This document shows positions 19,088 to 28,251 of a stretch of 47,059 nucleotides of DNA, one piece after another. The position numbers and the translations under genes are program-made. The notes under the pieces were generated by a model. The model worked only from the letters and a program-made list of their open reading frames with translations, was not told the origin of the DNA and searched no databases. Position 1 is the stretch's first letter; the number at the start of each line of letters is the position of its first letter. This DNA is from Lachnospiraceae bacterium. Its GTDB lineage: Bacteria > Bacillota > Clostridia > Lachnospirales > Lachnospiraceae. Location: positions 1-47,059 of the forward strand of contig JAILKT010000016.1 in assembly GCA_024693545.1 (NCBI GenBank), read 5' to 3'.

Positions 19088-19970
19088 TTAAGAGGTATGA
19101 CGCTTCCGCACCTTTTATCTCACCGATGATGAATATATCCACATCACTCGTAAGACCCGCTATGGAAAGGTCTTTAAGGTCATACCTGACTGCGTTCTCA
19201 CCAACGCCCTCGAATGAGTGCAAGAACATCATATCGGGATGTCTCTTCGTTGTGAGTTCGTCCGCTTGCTGGATAACGAGTACGGAACGATTATCGGGTA
19301 TCCTTTCCTTTAAGGCATTGAGTAGTGTCGTCTTTCCGCACGCATTAGCCCCGCATATGAGGATAGAACCTTTTGTCCATTGATTTATCAGATAATCACT
19401 CATTTGCGGTGTGAGCATTTTCGCATTTACAAGGTCTTCCATTTCGGGAAAATCGAGTAATGATTTACGGATTACGAGTTTGAACTTCTTATCGGAAGTA
19501 AGGAACGGTGTGTAGAGCGTAAATCTGAGGATACAACCGTCGATACTCGAATCGTCAACAAACCTCTGTATCGCATTTTGTGTACTTGTATTTACCTTAT
19601 TTCGAGTGATTACACCACTTACGAAACGGTCATATTCTTCTTCACTGTCGAATGTCACATCGGAACTCATTCTCTGCCCGTTCTTTTTAATAGTGATGTG
19701 GTTATAATCATACAGTTTGATATCCGTTATCTCTTTATCGTAGATAAGGCTCGTGATGATGTTATAACCGAGTACGTTGTTGATTATGGCATCCGCAAGG
19801 TCTTCGGCATTATCGTTAGGGAAATACTTTACCGCATCCGCAATCAGTTTTTCCCTAAATTCTTCCTTACTCCGTTTCTTATCTCTGACATCAAAGAGGA
19901 ATTTTGAGTTTTCACTCTCCTTTGTGTACATTCCGAGAAGTGCGTCATAACTTACTTTGTTTACTTTCAT
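19050..19970 (-). CDS. CpaF/TadA-like secretion ATPase, C-terminally truncated
   Basis: Walker A GANACGKTTLLNAL, Walker B IFIIGEIKGAEASYLLNASYTG, then abrupt stop (SQARSR*); likely start MKVNKVSYD at 19970. Confidence 0.85.
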   Translation of the reverse strand: MKVNKVSYDALLGMYTKESENSKFLFDVRDKKRSKEEFREKLIADAVKYFPNDNAEDLADAIINNVLGYNIITSLIYDKEITDIKLYDYNHITIKKNGQRMSSDVTFDSEEEYDRFVSGVITRNKVNTSTQNAIQRFVDDSSIDGCILRFTLYTPFLTSDKKFKLVIRKSLLDFPEMEDLVNAKMLTPQMSDYLINQWTKGSILICGANACGKTTLLNALKERIPDNRSVLVIQQADELTTKRHPDMMFLHSFEGVGENAVRYDLKDLSIAGLTSDVDIFIIGEIKGAEASYLLNASYTGSQARSR

Positions 19971-20027
19971 TCTTACCCTTTCTTTTGGGGAGGGAAAGAC
20001 TGCGCTCTCTCCCTCTCCCATTTAATC

Positions 20028-23000
20028 TTACTGGTCTACTATTACCGTGTGTACTCCGTCATGGATACTCTTTGTGAGGTCTACCGTAAATCCTATCCCG
20101 TCCTGTTTACGTACACCATCATGTTCCGCTATGAGCGATAATGTGTAATTTGACGAGGCGTTACTTTCGGGTATAAGGAATACATATACGACTTCACATT
20201 TGTTCTTGTATTCCGTGTATATAACATTCACGGTACTAAGGTCTTCACTATGGACAGTTCCTACAACGCTATCGTATGTACCTTCCCTAAAGACGTTTAG
20301 AGGCGTCATGGAAGGTGTAAATAGTGACTGCACGGAATCCGCACCACCGAGTATCGTTGCCGTTACATATACCGCTTCTCCTAAACAGAAATTACTCTTT
20401 GCTACTCTGTCGGTATAACTTCCGATACTCGTTATCTTAATCTGAAGGTCACCGAAGTTATCGATATACTCCGTTACGTTTCCGAGTTTGTCTTCGAGAT
20501 GTACTTCTATGGAGAATCCGTTCTTAAAGAGGTTCTCACTCGTGTTGACCGTAACATTTCCGAAGTCGATATAATCTATCCTTCCGTAAGCATCAATATG
20601 AGGTGTTCCCGTGAGAGAACGCTCTGCTCCGCTCTTACGGTTTGTTATCTTTACAGTCGTTTTCGTACTGTCAAGACCAACGAAATAGTTATTTCCCGAA
20701 AGCGGATTGTCACGGGCGATATAATGACTTGTCTTACCGTTTAAGGCTTCCGAGTCCTTTCCGTTTGCTTCGTATATCGCTTTGAAATCATTAGTACCCG
20801 TAAAGTCAAGCCTCGGGGCTTCTCTGTCAAAGACGAGTTGATAACTCTGACTATCCGTTATCACTTCATTCTTTGAGGTATGTCTGTCGTTCCATCTGTC
20901 CGTGTATCTCCACGAAGAAGTAAGTATCCGACTTGTTCCCGTTTCGCCGCTTACGGAAACGCTACTATTTGTAAATATCTCCGTCTTCTTATAATCACCG
21001 CCTGCCTGTACTAGTGAATACGACAGTCCGTTACTCTTATCGTAAACAGTACCCGCATCACTTACACGGTAGTAATCAACCGTAGTATATGAGGGTGTTC
21101 TTATCGAGAAGTTTATCGTAGGCGTATAAGGACTACTACCTTTGAGATAATAAACGGGATATCCCGACAAAGGAATGTCACTGTAAACGTAATTTCCTCT
21201 GAACCCGATTTCCTTTGTTATCACGGGATTGACGTGTTTCCATATTGCTACGAATGTTACCGTTGACCTGTCATTAGTAGTCAGATTACGAAGAGATGTT
21301 CCCGCGGGAAGTCTGACCGCAACACTACTACTCGGGTCTGTATTCGTAGAACACGTATAAGATGTACTTCCGCTATATGGTTGCCAACCGAGGAAAGTAT
21401 ATCCTTCCCTACTTACATTCGGAAGTGATACGGTATCTTCGTACCTTATGGATTTATTATTACCGCTTACCGTACCGAGATTACCGTCAAATACAACACT
21501 ATACTCTATCGGTTCGTAGTAATAATATCCGCATACACTACAACCGAATTTCCTGTAACCCGTTCTATCGGAAGAAAGAGCATTAAACGCATGAGGTTCT
21601 CTATTTATAATCTCTGTACCCGTAATCTGTCTGTTCATAAGATGATTACATACGGAACAGTATGCGATACCATAAATAACTCTGTTCTTCCAATGCTCCG
21701 TTTCGTTACCGTCTTTCTTTCCGTTTCCGTTATCGTTAAATACCCAGCCCGATATCTCGGTTTCATTTCTTCGTCCGTTACTGTTATGATATTCATAATC
21801 ATCTGCAAGACTTATCGTTTCACTACAAGGACTCGGTGTTCCGTTACAATATTCCCATTTTGAACGGGCGTGATATGTATTGTTATAGTCGTACCAATTT
21901 CCATATGACGTTACCCAACTGTGAGTATGAACTAAACCGCCTCTTTCATTCTCTAACTTTGTGTATCCACAATAACATGTTGAGGTCTTCGTTCTATGGT
22001 AGTATCCATCCGAGCCTGCTGTCCACGAACCATATGATATCGTAAAGGAATGACCACTTTCACTTACTGTATTCTTTTTCGTTTCCTTATAACCGCAATT
22101 CAAGTAACATACCTTATTCACGGTTTCTTCTTTCCAATGCTTCGAATCATTGTATTTCCATCCCGAAACACTTTTGTTTGTTATTACCATGGAATGCGAT
22201 TCATATTCATAACTTGTTTCGAAAGATTGGTTACAAATAAAACATTTCGTAACGACGGGATATCTGTGCTTTGCGCTGTTATAGGATTCAATATCACCTT
22301 TAACTTTTATTTTTTCTGCGGGAATAAAAATCTTTTTTTCTTTTATCAATGAATGCCCGCCGCTACATGCCCTACAATCTGCTTGTGCCGTTGCTGTGTA
22401 TATGTATGTATATCCATGTCCGTCTGAGCCCACGCCATCACAAGCGATTGTCGTACAATTGATGCTAACGGGTTTAAGAGTTACGTTTGCTTCATGCCAC
22501 TTACAAGTAGGGTTAATCAAACTACTTGTTGCCGTTAACATAGGGTGTACGTAATTGTTCCCTATCCATCCACTCGGACCATTCTCATGCCAAGTTATGT
22601 CAAGCGTTAACGCACAACCGCCTGCCGCACCGAAATCAGTACAACCGCAGTCTCTATAAAGAGTTCCGTCTGAATCTTCGCACGTACCGCTCGTACAACT
22701 TCTTCCCGTGAGTTTGAAACCACATTGTTTGCACTCATTATTACTGTTGAACTCACAAGGCACATCTTCACTCCAAGTACCATCACAATACCGACAAGTA
22801 TAAGTCGCTTTGTGTACCTTATTACCGAGGGATTTATATGTGGTCTTGCTATCATCTTTCGTACAACTCGTATTACCGCTGTTTATTATCTTTTTACAGC
22901 CCTTGCATACTTTGTACCAATTATGAGTTCCACCACCGCAACAATACCTCGCCATTTCCGTATTCGGATGAGTACAAGACGCAGAGGGTTTTGTATACCC

Positions 23001-23648
23001 GCAATACTTACATGTATTGCCTTCAAAAGTACAGGCTTTATTTCCTGATTTATATTCCCCACATGCACATGTTGAATAGTAATAATGTGTTCCGTCTCCA
23101 TTTGATGAACGGGACTGAACTTTCCAATCATGTGTATGTGCAGAGGGTTTTGTATATCCACAATACTTACATGTATCACCATTGAAAGTACAACTTGTGT
23201 TCCCTGATTTATATTCCCCACATGCACATGTTGAATAGTAAGAATGCGTTCCATCACCATTCGATGAACGGGACTGAACTTTCCAATCATGTTCATGTGC
23301 GGGTTTTGTATACCCACAATTTGTACAAGTATTTCCCGAGAATGCGTGACTTACTACATTCCCATCATCCGAACTCGATGCTCCGCATTTCGAACAACTC
23401 TTATGATACGTACATGTCGAATCATTGTTAGCTGTATAATAGGATGACCAACTATGATTCGTAGAACTATCTACTATGGTAGGTGTACTATTTTTGGGCT
23501 TATCACCATACCGCCATGTATATGTCGTACAACCTTCTGTGGTAGTATAAGTATGCCATGCTGCCCAAATATCTTCCGCAGGAATTATAACACCTATCAG
23601 CAAGGCAAATAAAACTACATATGTTACAGTATTTTTGACCTTCTTCAT
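20028..23648 (-). CDS. Large secreted Cys-rich repeat protein (possible adhesin)
   Basis: 1206 aa; signal-like N-terminus; repeated CxxC/CGYTKP modules including 53-aa tandem repeats; Listeria-Bacteroides (InlB B-type) repeat YSVVFDGNLGTVSGNN...GYTFLGW. Confidence 0.85.
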   Translation of the reverse strand: MKKVKNTVTYVVLFALLIGVIIPAEDIWAAWHTYTTTEGCTTYTWRYGDKPKNSTPTIVDSSTNHSWSSYYTANNDSTCTYHKSCSKCGASSSDDGNVVSHAFSGNTCTNCGYTKPAHEHDWKVQSRSSNGDGTHSYYSTCACGEYKSGNTSCTFNGDTCKYCGYTKPSAHTHDWKVQSRSSNGDGTHYYYSTCACGEYKSGNKACTFEGNTCKYCGYTKPSASCTHPNTEMARYCCGGGTHNWYKVCKGCKKIINSGNTSCTKDDSKTTYKSLGNKVHKATYTCRYCDGTWSEDVPCEFNSNNECKQCGFKLTGRSCTSGTCEDSDGTLYRDCGCTDFGAAGGCALTLDITWHENGPSGWIGNNYVHPMLTATSSLINPTCKWHEANVTLKPVSINCTTIACDGVGSDGHGYTYIYTATAQADCRACSGGHSLIKEKKIFIPAEKIKVKGDIESYNSAKHRYPVVTKCFICNQSFETSYEYESHSMVITNKSVSGWKYNDSKHWKEETVNKVCYLNCGYKETKKNTVSESGHSFTISYGSWTAGSDGYYHRTKTSTCYCGYTKLENERGGLVHTHSWVTSYGNWYDYNNTYHARSKWEYCNGTPSPCSETISLADDYEYHNSNGRRNETEISGWVFNDNGNGKKDGNETEHWKNRVIYGIAYCSVCNHLMNRQITGTEIINREPHAFNALSSDRTGYRKFGCSVCGYYYYEPIEYSVVFDGNLGTVSGNNKSIRYEDTVSLPNVSREGYTFLGWQPYSGSTSYTCSTNTDPSSSVAVRLPAGTSLRNLTTNDRSTVTFVAIWKHVNPVITKEIGFRGNYVYSDIPLSGYPVYYLKGSSPYTPTINFSIRTPSYTTVDYYRVSDAGTVYDKSNGLSYSLVQAGGDYKKTEIFTNSSVSVSGETGTSRILTSSWRYTDRWNDRHTSKNEVITDSQSYQLVFDREAPRLDFTGTNDFKAIYEANGKDSEALNGKTSHYIARDNPLSGNNYFVGLDSTKTTVKITNRKSGAERSLTGTPHIDAYGRIDYIDFGNVTVNTSENLFKNGFSIEVHLEDKLGNVTEYIDNFGDLQIKITSIGSYTDRVAKSNFCLGEAVYVTATILGGADSVQSLFTPSMTPLNVFREGTYDSVVGTVHSEDLSTVNVIYTEYKNKCEVVYVFLIPESNASSNYTLSLIAEHDGVRKQDGIGFTVDLTKSIHDGVHTVIVDQ

Positions 23649-23740
23649 GTCTTTTTTCCTTTCTGTATATTCTCTTCTTTCGGAGTTTCTTTGAAGATTT
23701 TGCCATTACAAAACTTTCTTAAACACTTTTGAGTAATAAT

Positions 23741-23774
23741 AAGAAAAAAAAGAACACCCCGTAGGATGTTCTTT
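23741..23774 (-). terminator. Rho-independent terminator inside the Tad-like gene cluster
   Basis: AAAGAACAtcctacggggTGTTCTTTTTTTTCT on the minus strand. Confidence 0.8.
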
Positions 23775-23792
23775 CCGATATGTATGTCTGTT

Positions 23793-24452
23793 TTAATATT
23801 TTTGGAAATATCTGAGGTCATCAAAGCCTTTATCTATACAGTCCTGTATGTTTAAGCAAGGAACTTGAACACCTACATACATTTTCTCTCCGTCTGTTTT
23901 TTCAATCTCAAATGTCAGTTTAAGTGATACACTGTATGCGTAAAGGTAATTTCCCCATTCGGGATGTGAGATATTAAAGTATGTTCCCGCTTGATTCATG
24001 TGAATATCATGAGCGATATCTTCTATAGGCAAAGGTTCTTTGACATATACGGTAGCCTTATTGTCTTTACACTTGACTACTAACCAATCAAAAGGGTCTG
24101 CGTTCCATTTAATCGTTTCTTCTTCACCGAGGTTATTGTATGTGTAACCGTATATATATCCATTAGAACATAACGACCCGCCGTATTCTTTTACAGAGAG
24201 TTTTGCACCTTCAGGAAAGTTCTTGAATGTAATCTTGAACTTCTCTCCTACTTCAAGGTAATTTCCCGCTTTAAGTTGCTTCCACTTCTTGTCGATGACG
24301 TTTACTATCGACAAATTACTTTTCACGGTCTTATTGAACTTCTTATCCCATGTGTACTTTGACTTCGCCTGTGCATTTGTCGTGGGTAACATACTACACA
24401 CGAGTGACAGAGCAACCACTACACCGAGTAACCTTCCGAGTATCTTTTTCAT
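23793..24452 (-). CDS. Secreted hypothetical protein
   Basis: 219 aa, signal peptide MKKILGRLLGVVVALSLVCSMLPTTNAQA. Confidence 0.8.
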   Translation of the reverse strand: MKKILGRLLGVVVALSLVCSMLPTTNAQAKSKYTWDKKFNKTVKSNLSIVNVIDKKWKQLKAGNYLEVGEKFKITFKNFPEGAKLSVKEYGGSLCSNGYIYGYTYNNLGEEETIKWNADPFDWLVVKCKDNKATVYVKEPLPIEDIAHDIHMNQAGTYFNISHPEWGNYLYAYSVSLKLTFEIEKTDGEKMYVGVQVPCLNIQDCIDKGFDDLRYFQKY

Positions 24453-24506
24453 AATAATCTCCTTTATGTTGAGTAGTATCTCTACTTCGTTTCTGTGTAT
24501 ATTATC

Positions 24507-25115
24507 TCATAATAAGATAAAACTGTCGAGGGTTATCGTACAGATAAACCCTAGAAACAGAGCGGGAATGAAAGGAAATTTAAGTCCTTTCTTCCTCGTT
24601 TTTATATAAGTCCTTACATGAACTACCGATTGTATCATATATCCGATTAAAAATCCTATCATTACGGTGAGCGGATTTCCATAGCATAGTCCGTAAAGAC
24701 AATAACCCGTCATGAGAACCGTATCCGCAAATCCTCTTGTCTTAAAGGTTGCTATCGTAAATATCAGAGGAAGTAATTCAAATATCAAGTCCGCGGGTAA
24801 CACAAACCGTCCCGAAAATATCTGAATGATACATACTACCGTTCCGTAAAGGACGGGCGGGTATATGAGCCAGCCATATACCATTTTCGTGTGATAATCC
24901 ATATCCGCAGATACCGCAGAGAAGATTATCAATACATAAAGCCATATCAGAGCAGATAAACCGAGTTTGTCCGTAAGGAAAGCGTATAAGCCTATAGTCA
25001 GTCCGATTAGTCCGAGTATGTCCCAAGGGCATAGGGCGCTCGTCCGATAAGACAGCCCTTCGGATTTCCTTGCCTTTTCTGATAACGCTTTTAAGAATGC
25101 AAGTCCAAACATCAT
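24507..25115 (-). CDS. A24-type prepilin peptidase (TadV/CpaA-like)
   Basis: polytopic, SADMDYHTKMVYGWLIYPP and GFADTVLM, KFPFIPALFLG. Confidence 0.8.
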   Translation of the reverse strand: MMFGLAFLKALSEKARKSEGLSYRTSALCPWDILGLIGLTIGLYAFLTDKLGLSALIWLYVLIIFSAVSADMDYHTKMVYGWLIYPPVLYGTVVCIIQIFSGRFVLPADLIFELLPLIFTIATFKTRGFADTVLMTGYCLYGLCYGNPLTVMIGFLIGYMIQSVVHVRTYIKTRKKGLKFPFIPALFLGFICTITLDSFILL

Positions 25116-25288
25116 TCTGTCCCTTCCACAGTCAAGATATTCTCCATACTACGCATGTATTCCTGCATACTCGGAAGAACTTGTTTTAAGGAATAAATAT
25201 CGGACGGGTCTATCTTACGTAAGGCTCGGTACATATCCGTTCTTAATTCTTCTATCTTCATTTGTGTTTCTACACTCATCTCTTTCAT
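25112..25288 (-). CDS. 58-aa hypothetical protein (missing from ORF track)
   Basis: MKEMSVETQMKIEELRTDMYRALRKIDPSDIYSLKQVLPSMQEYMRSMENILTVEGTE*, ATGA overlaps with both neighbours. Confidence 0.7.
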   Translation of the reverse strand: MKEMSVETQMKIEELRTDMYRALRKIDPSDIYSLKQVLPSMQEYMRSMENILTVEGTE

Positions 25289-25995
25289 GCCGCCACCAAA
25301 TCAATCCATACTCTGTAACCAAGGGATAACATACTGATTATCTTATCCGCATCCTTTTCGTTTACGGTTATATCAAAAGAAGTCGCAAGTCTTATCGTAT
25401 CATCATTCGGAATCACAATTCCGTCCGCATCATATACGGCGTCAAGTACAAGTCCCGCATATGTTTCGGATAGTGCCGTGAAGACTGCCGCCTTTTCCTC
25501 ATTTCCGTCTTCTTCCGTAGTCTGTGTTTCCTCTTTATAGGATGTGGGTATCAGATACAAGTCAATCTTATCACTCGCCCTCAGTCTTCCGTTCACCGCT
25601 TGAGAGATATCCTCAACTCTTATCGAAAGTGTTCGACTGTCTTCATCCTTTAAGGGTAAATCACCAAAACGGTCAGTCGTACAAAGTGTTCGTTCCGATA
25701 CATCACTTAAAACATATTTCCCTAAAAGTGAATCCGCATCAAGAACACAGTTCTCGGGTACTACGTCTTTATTGATGTTGAGAGTGGTGAACACCGACAA
25801 GTCCTTTATCTGTGTTCCCTTACCGAGAGATGTGTTGAACGCAAGATAAACTTGTGTGTCATGCTTACTCAGTATCGAATCCTCAACGAATATGAGCAAT
25901 CCCCAAATACTGACAGCCAATACTATAGCGATGATACCCGCTACGAGATAACCCTTTGCGGAACGCTCTTTACTCTTCTTCTTTATTTTCTCCAT
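25285..25995 (-). CDS. CpaB/RcpC-like protein (SAF-type)
   Basis: N-terminal TM then SAF-like region, typical position in Tad loci. Confidence 0.7.
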   Translation of the reverse strand: MEKIKKKSKERSAKGYLVAGIIAIVLAVSIWGLLIFVEDSILSKHDTQVYLAFNTSLGKGTQIKDLSVFTTLNINKDVVPENCVLDADSLLGKYVLSDVSERTLCTTDRFGDLPLKDEDSRTLSIRVEDISQAVNGRLRASDKIDLYLIPTSYKEETQTTEEDGNEEKAAVFTALSETYAGLVLDAVYDADGIVIPNDDTIRLATSFDITVNEKDADKIISMLSLGYRVWIDLVAA

Positions 25996-26146
25996 TGTAA
26001 ATTACCTCATTCTGATGTTTACGAAATCCTTTGGGAACTATAAGTACCTTACACCACGGACAACGCATTTTTTCTACGTCACTACAGGGAAGTTCGTTCC
26101 CGCAAGACGGACAATCAAACAATTTCTTACTCTTACTCTTCTTCAT
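25970..26146 (-). CDS. 58-aa zinc-ribbon protein (missing from ORF track)
   Basis: MKKSKSKKLFDCPSCGNELPCSDVEKMRCPWCKVLIVPKGF..., two CxxC pairs, overlaps next gene. Confidence 0.7.
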   Translation of the reverse strand: MKKSKSKKLFDCPSCGNELPCSDVEKMRCPWCKVLIVPKGFRKHQNEVIYNGENKEEE

Positions 26147-26155
26147 ACCTCTCCT

Positions 26156-26752
26156 TTACTTTAATGCAACCGTCATCTCTTTATGGTTAGCATACTCAAT
26201 TCCCATGAACCTTATGGGATAAATCATGTTCACATAACAACTCGTTTTCTCAATCACCGTTCCGTTCGGAGTGACGGGAGAAGTGTTCTGTTCATAAAAC
26301 TTCTTCTCTACACTCACACCGTTAGATGTGTATTCGTGTATCAGCCACTTTCCCGTTACATCCTTACAGTAATATATCGTTTTAGGCAGATATATCGTAG
26401 TCTGTGAAGAACCACTCAGTCTGAAACCGCTTGTCGTTATCCCGCCGATGTTATACGGAACTCTTTCATAATTGAAGTTTAATTCCAAAAGGTGACATAA
26501 CGAATTGTAATTTTCACAATTATGTTTCACAAACTCTGAAATCATATGCTCTTTATCGAGAGCATGTGACGGTCTGTCGTAAATCATACTACCGAGAACG
26601 GAAGCCGTTATCTCGTCTTCGGCAATCTCGGCATCACCCGTGATACGATACCAACCGAGTATCATGAGCATGAGTGTAAGTGCCGTCATGATGATATACA
26701 CCCCAAGTAACCATGAATATCCTTCATACTTTTTTCGTAACTTCTCTGTCAT
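26156..26752 (-). CDS. Tad-associated pseudopilin-like membrane protein
   Basis: 198 aa, single N-terminal TM, in operon. Confidence 0.65.
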   Translation of the reverse strand: MTEKLRKKYEGYSWLLGVYIIMTALTLMLMILGWYRITGDAEIAEDEITASVLGSMIYDRPSHALDKEHMISEFVKHNCENYNSLCHLLELNFNYERVPYNIGGITTSGFRLSGSSQTTIYLPKTIYYCKDVTGKWLIHEYTSNGVSVEKKFYEQNTSPVTPNGTVIEKTSCYVNMIYPIRFMGIEYANHKEMTVALK

Positions 26753-26761
26753 GATACTCCT

Positions 26762-27178
26762 CTAGTGCTTTGCGATGGAATCTTGACTCGTGTGGAATGT
26801 CTGTACATCCCCGAATAATCCGTCTATTCCCGAAATGTCGAGGTCTGCCGAATCACATGTTACGGTCAGGTCAAAATTTACATACTCTCCATAACCTACT
26901 TTTCTGTTAGTTCCGTTGTATCTGATATCTATCACGGCATTCGGAAACTGCTCTCTTATCTTATTCGTTATGAGTGTTCTGTCCGAAGAAGTCAGTTCCC
27001 CTTGTTCTTCGAGAAGTAATATCGCCGTTCTTCCGATACGTTCTACAGACCTACTCAGACTAAGAATCTGCGTGTACTGAATGGTCACAACGAGAATAGT
27101 CATGAGAAGTACCATACACATAGCAGTACCGAGGATATCTCCAATGCTTCCTTTATATTTTCTGTACAGTAATCTCAT
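26762..27178 (-). CDS. TadE/F-like pseudopilin
   Basis: 138 aa, N-terminal GSIGDILGTAMCMVLLMTILVVTIQ hydrophobic helix. Confidence 0.7.
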   Translation of the reverse strand: MRLLYRKYKGSIGDILGTAMCMVLLMTILVVTIQYTQILSLSRSVERIGRTAILLLEEQGELTSSDRTLITNKIREQFPNAVIDIRYNGTNRKVGYGEYVNFDLTVTCDSADLDISGIDGLFGDVQTFHTSQDSIAKH

Positions 27179-27198
27179 GACCGTTCTCTCCTTCTCCG

Positions 27199-27444
27199 TT
27201 AGGGTGTACTGTGGCTAATACCACCATTAAGCGAATCAAGGTCGGTTTTCGCACCGTTGAGCAAACTCTCTACGGTAGCGTAAATCTTATCCTTAAAGAT
27301 AAGAAGTACAGCAACAACGACGATGATAAGTCCAACGGCGACTACGATACCGTCAATACCCTCTCTCTTCTTCGATAAGGCAACCTTTGTACGTATCATT
27401 GCGTCAGTAACCTTCGCCTTCATGGAATTGAAAATCTTACTCAT
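27199..27444 (-). CDS. Flp-type pilin-like protein
   Basis: 81 aa from MSKIFNSMKAK; KKREGIDGIVVAVGLIIVVVAVLLIF helix; tool ORF start at 27630 is probably too early. Confidence 0.75.
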   Translation of the reverse strand: MSKIFNSMKAKVTDAMIRTKVALSKKREGIDGIVVAVGLIIVVVAVLLIFKDKIYATVESLLNGAKTDLDSLNGGISHSTP

Positions 27445-27461
27445 AATTTTTTCTCCTTCTA

Positions 27462-28169
27462 TTATAATTGTGATGTGAGACTCACAATGAATCTCCAAAA
27501 TACAAATCCGATACCGTCTGCGAATAAAATGAGCATCGCAATAGTTGAGGTTCGGTCGAGATGTCCTTTCTTTGCACTGAAAGCGGAATCTCTGTTTGTA
27601 AGACACTGTTTCGACAGGTCTCGACTGCACTCTATCATTCTTCCCGTTTCAAGTCCTTGCTTTAGTACCGTACATAACGCAAGTATCTCTTCGGAAGTGA
27701 ACTTTTCGGAAAAGTCGTCAATATTTTCCGTAATGGTAAGGTCATTACACTTTAAGTGGATATCAAACTCTTCAAGTGCCTTTTTAAGTCTCGGTGTATA
27801 TACGATATCCCTACATTCCGCAAGGGCGATACCGACATATTCACCACCCGTTACCTGTATGGACAGAGCCGAAGATATAGTCATTACGTCCTGTATCATC
27901 TTATTGTTATCACTCTTATCAGTCTTTCCGAAGTACCAGTCGGGAAGAAACGCACCGAGGATACCAAAGGGACACAGATAGACCGAAATCAAGGATAACG
28001 AGAGTGCTACGATTACTACCATTCCTAAACATAACAGAATGTACATATGCGGTTTTAAGAACGACGGGTGATGAAATTCCACACCCTCGGCTCGTAACTT
28101 CATACGTTTCCTTGCCCAGTTGAACCTACTCGTTGTGTCCTGTACACGTCCGTCTATCCATGCAAACAC
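27462..28169 (-). CDS. TadB/TadC-like T2SF-domain inner-membrane protein
   Basis: 235 aa, GTG start, MIQDVMTISSALSIQVTGGEYVGIALAECRD, flanking TM. Confidence 0.75.
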   Translation of the reverse strand: MFAWIDGRVQDTTSRFNWARKRMKLRAEGVEFHHPSFLKPHMYILLCLGMVVIVALSLSLISVYLCPFGILGAFLPDWYFGKTDKSDNNKMIQDVMTISSALSIQVTGGEYVGIALAECRDIVYTPRLKKALEEFDIHLKCNDLTITENIDDFSEKFTSEEILALCTVLKQGLETGRMIECSRDLSKQCLTNRDSAFSAKKGHLDRTSTIAMLILFADGIGFVFWRFIVSLTSQL

Positions 28170-28251
28170 TTTCTCGCCCGCTTCCGAACGCTGTTAACGA
28201 CAATATTTCCGATGCTATCCTTATCGGGCTTGCGTATATAAAGGAGTTTTC

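Noticed and set aside
22886-23317. 143-aa ORF on the same strand overlapping the Cys-rich gene in another frame
   Set aside because: Shadow frame produced by the 159-bp in-frame repeats of the 1206-aa gene.
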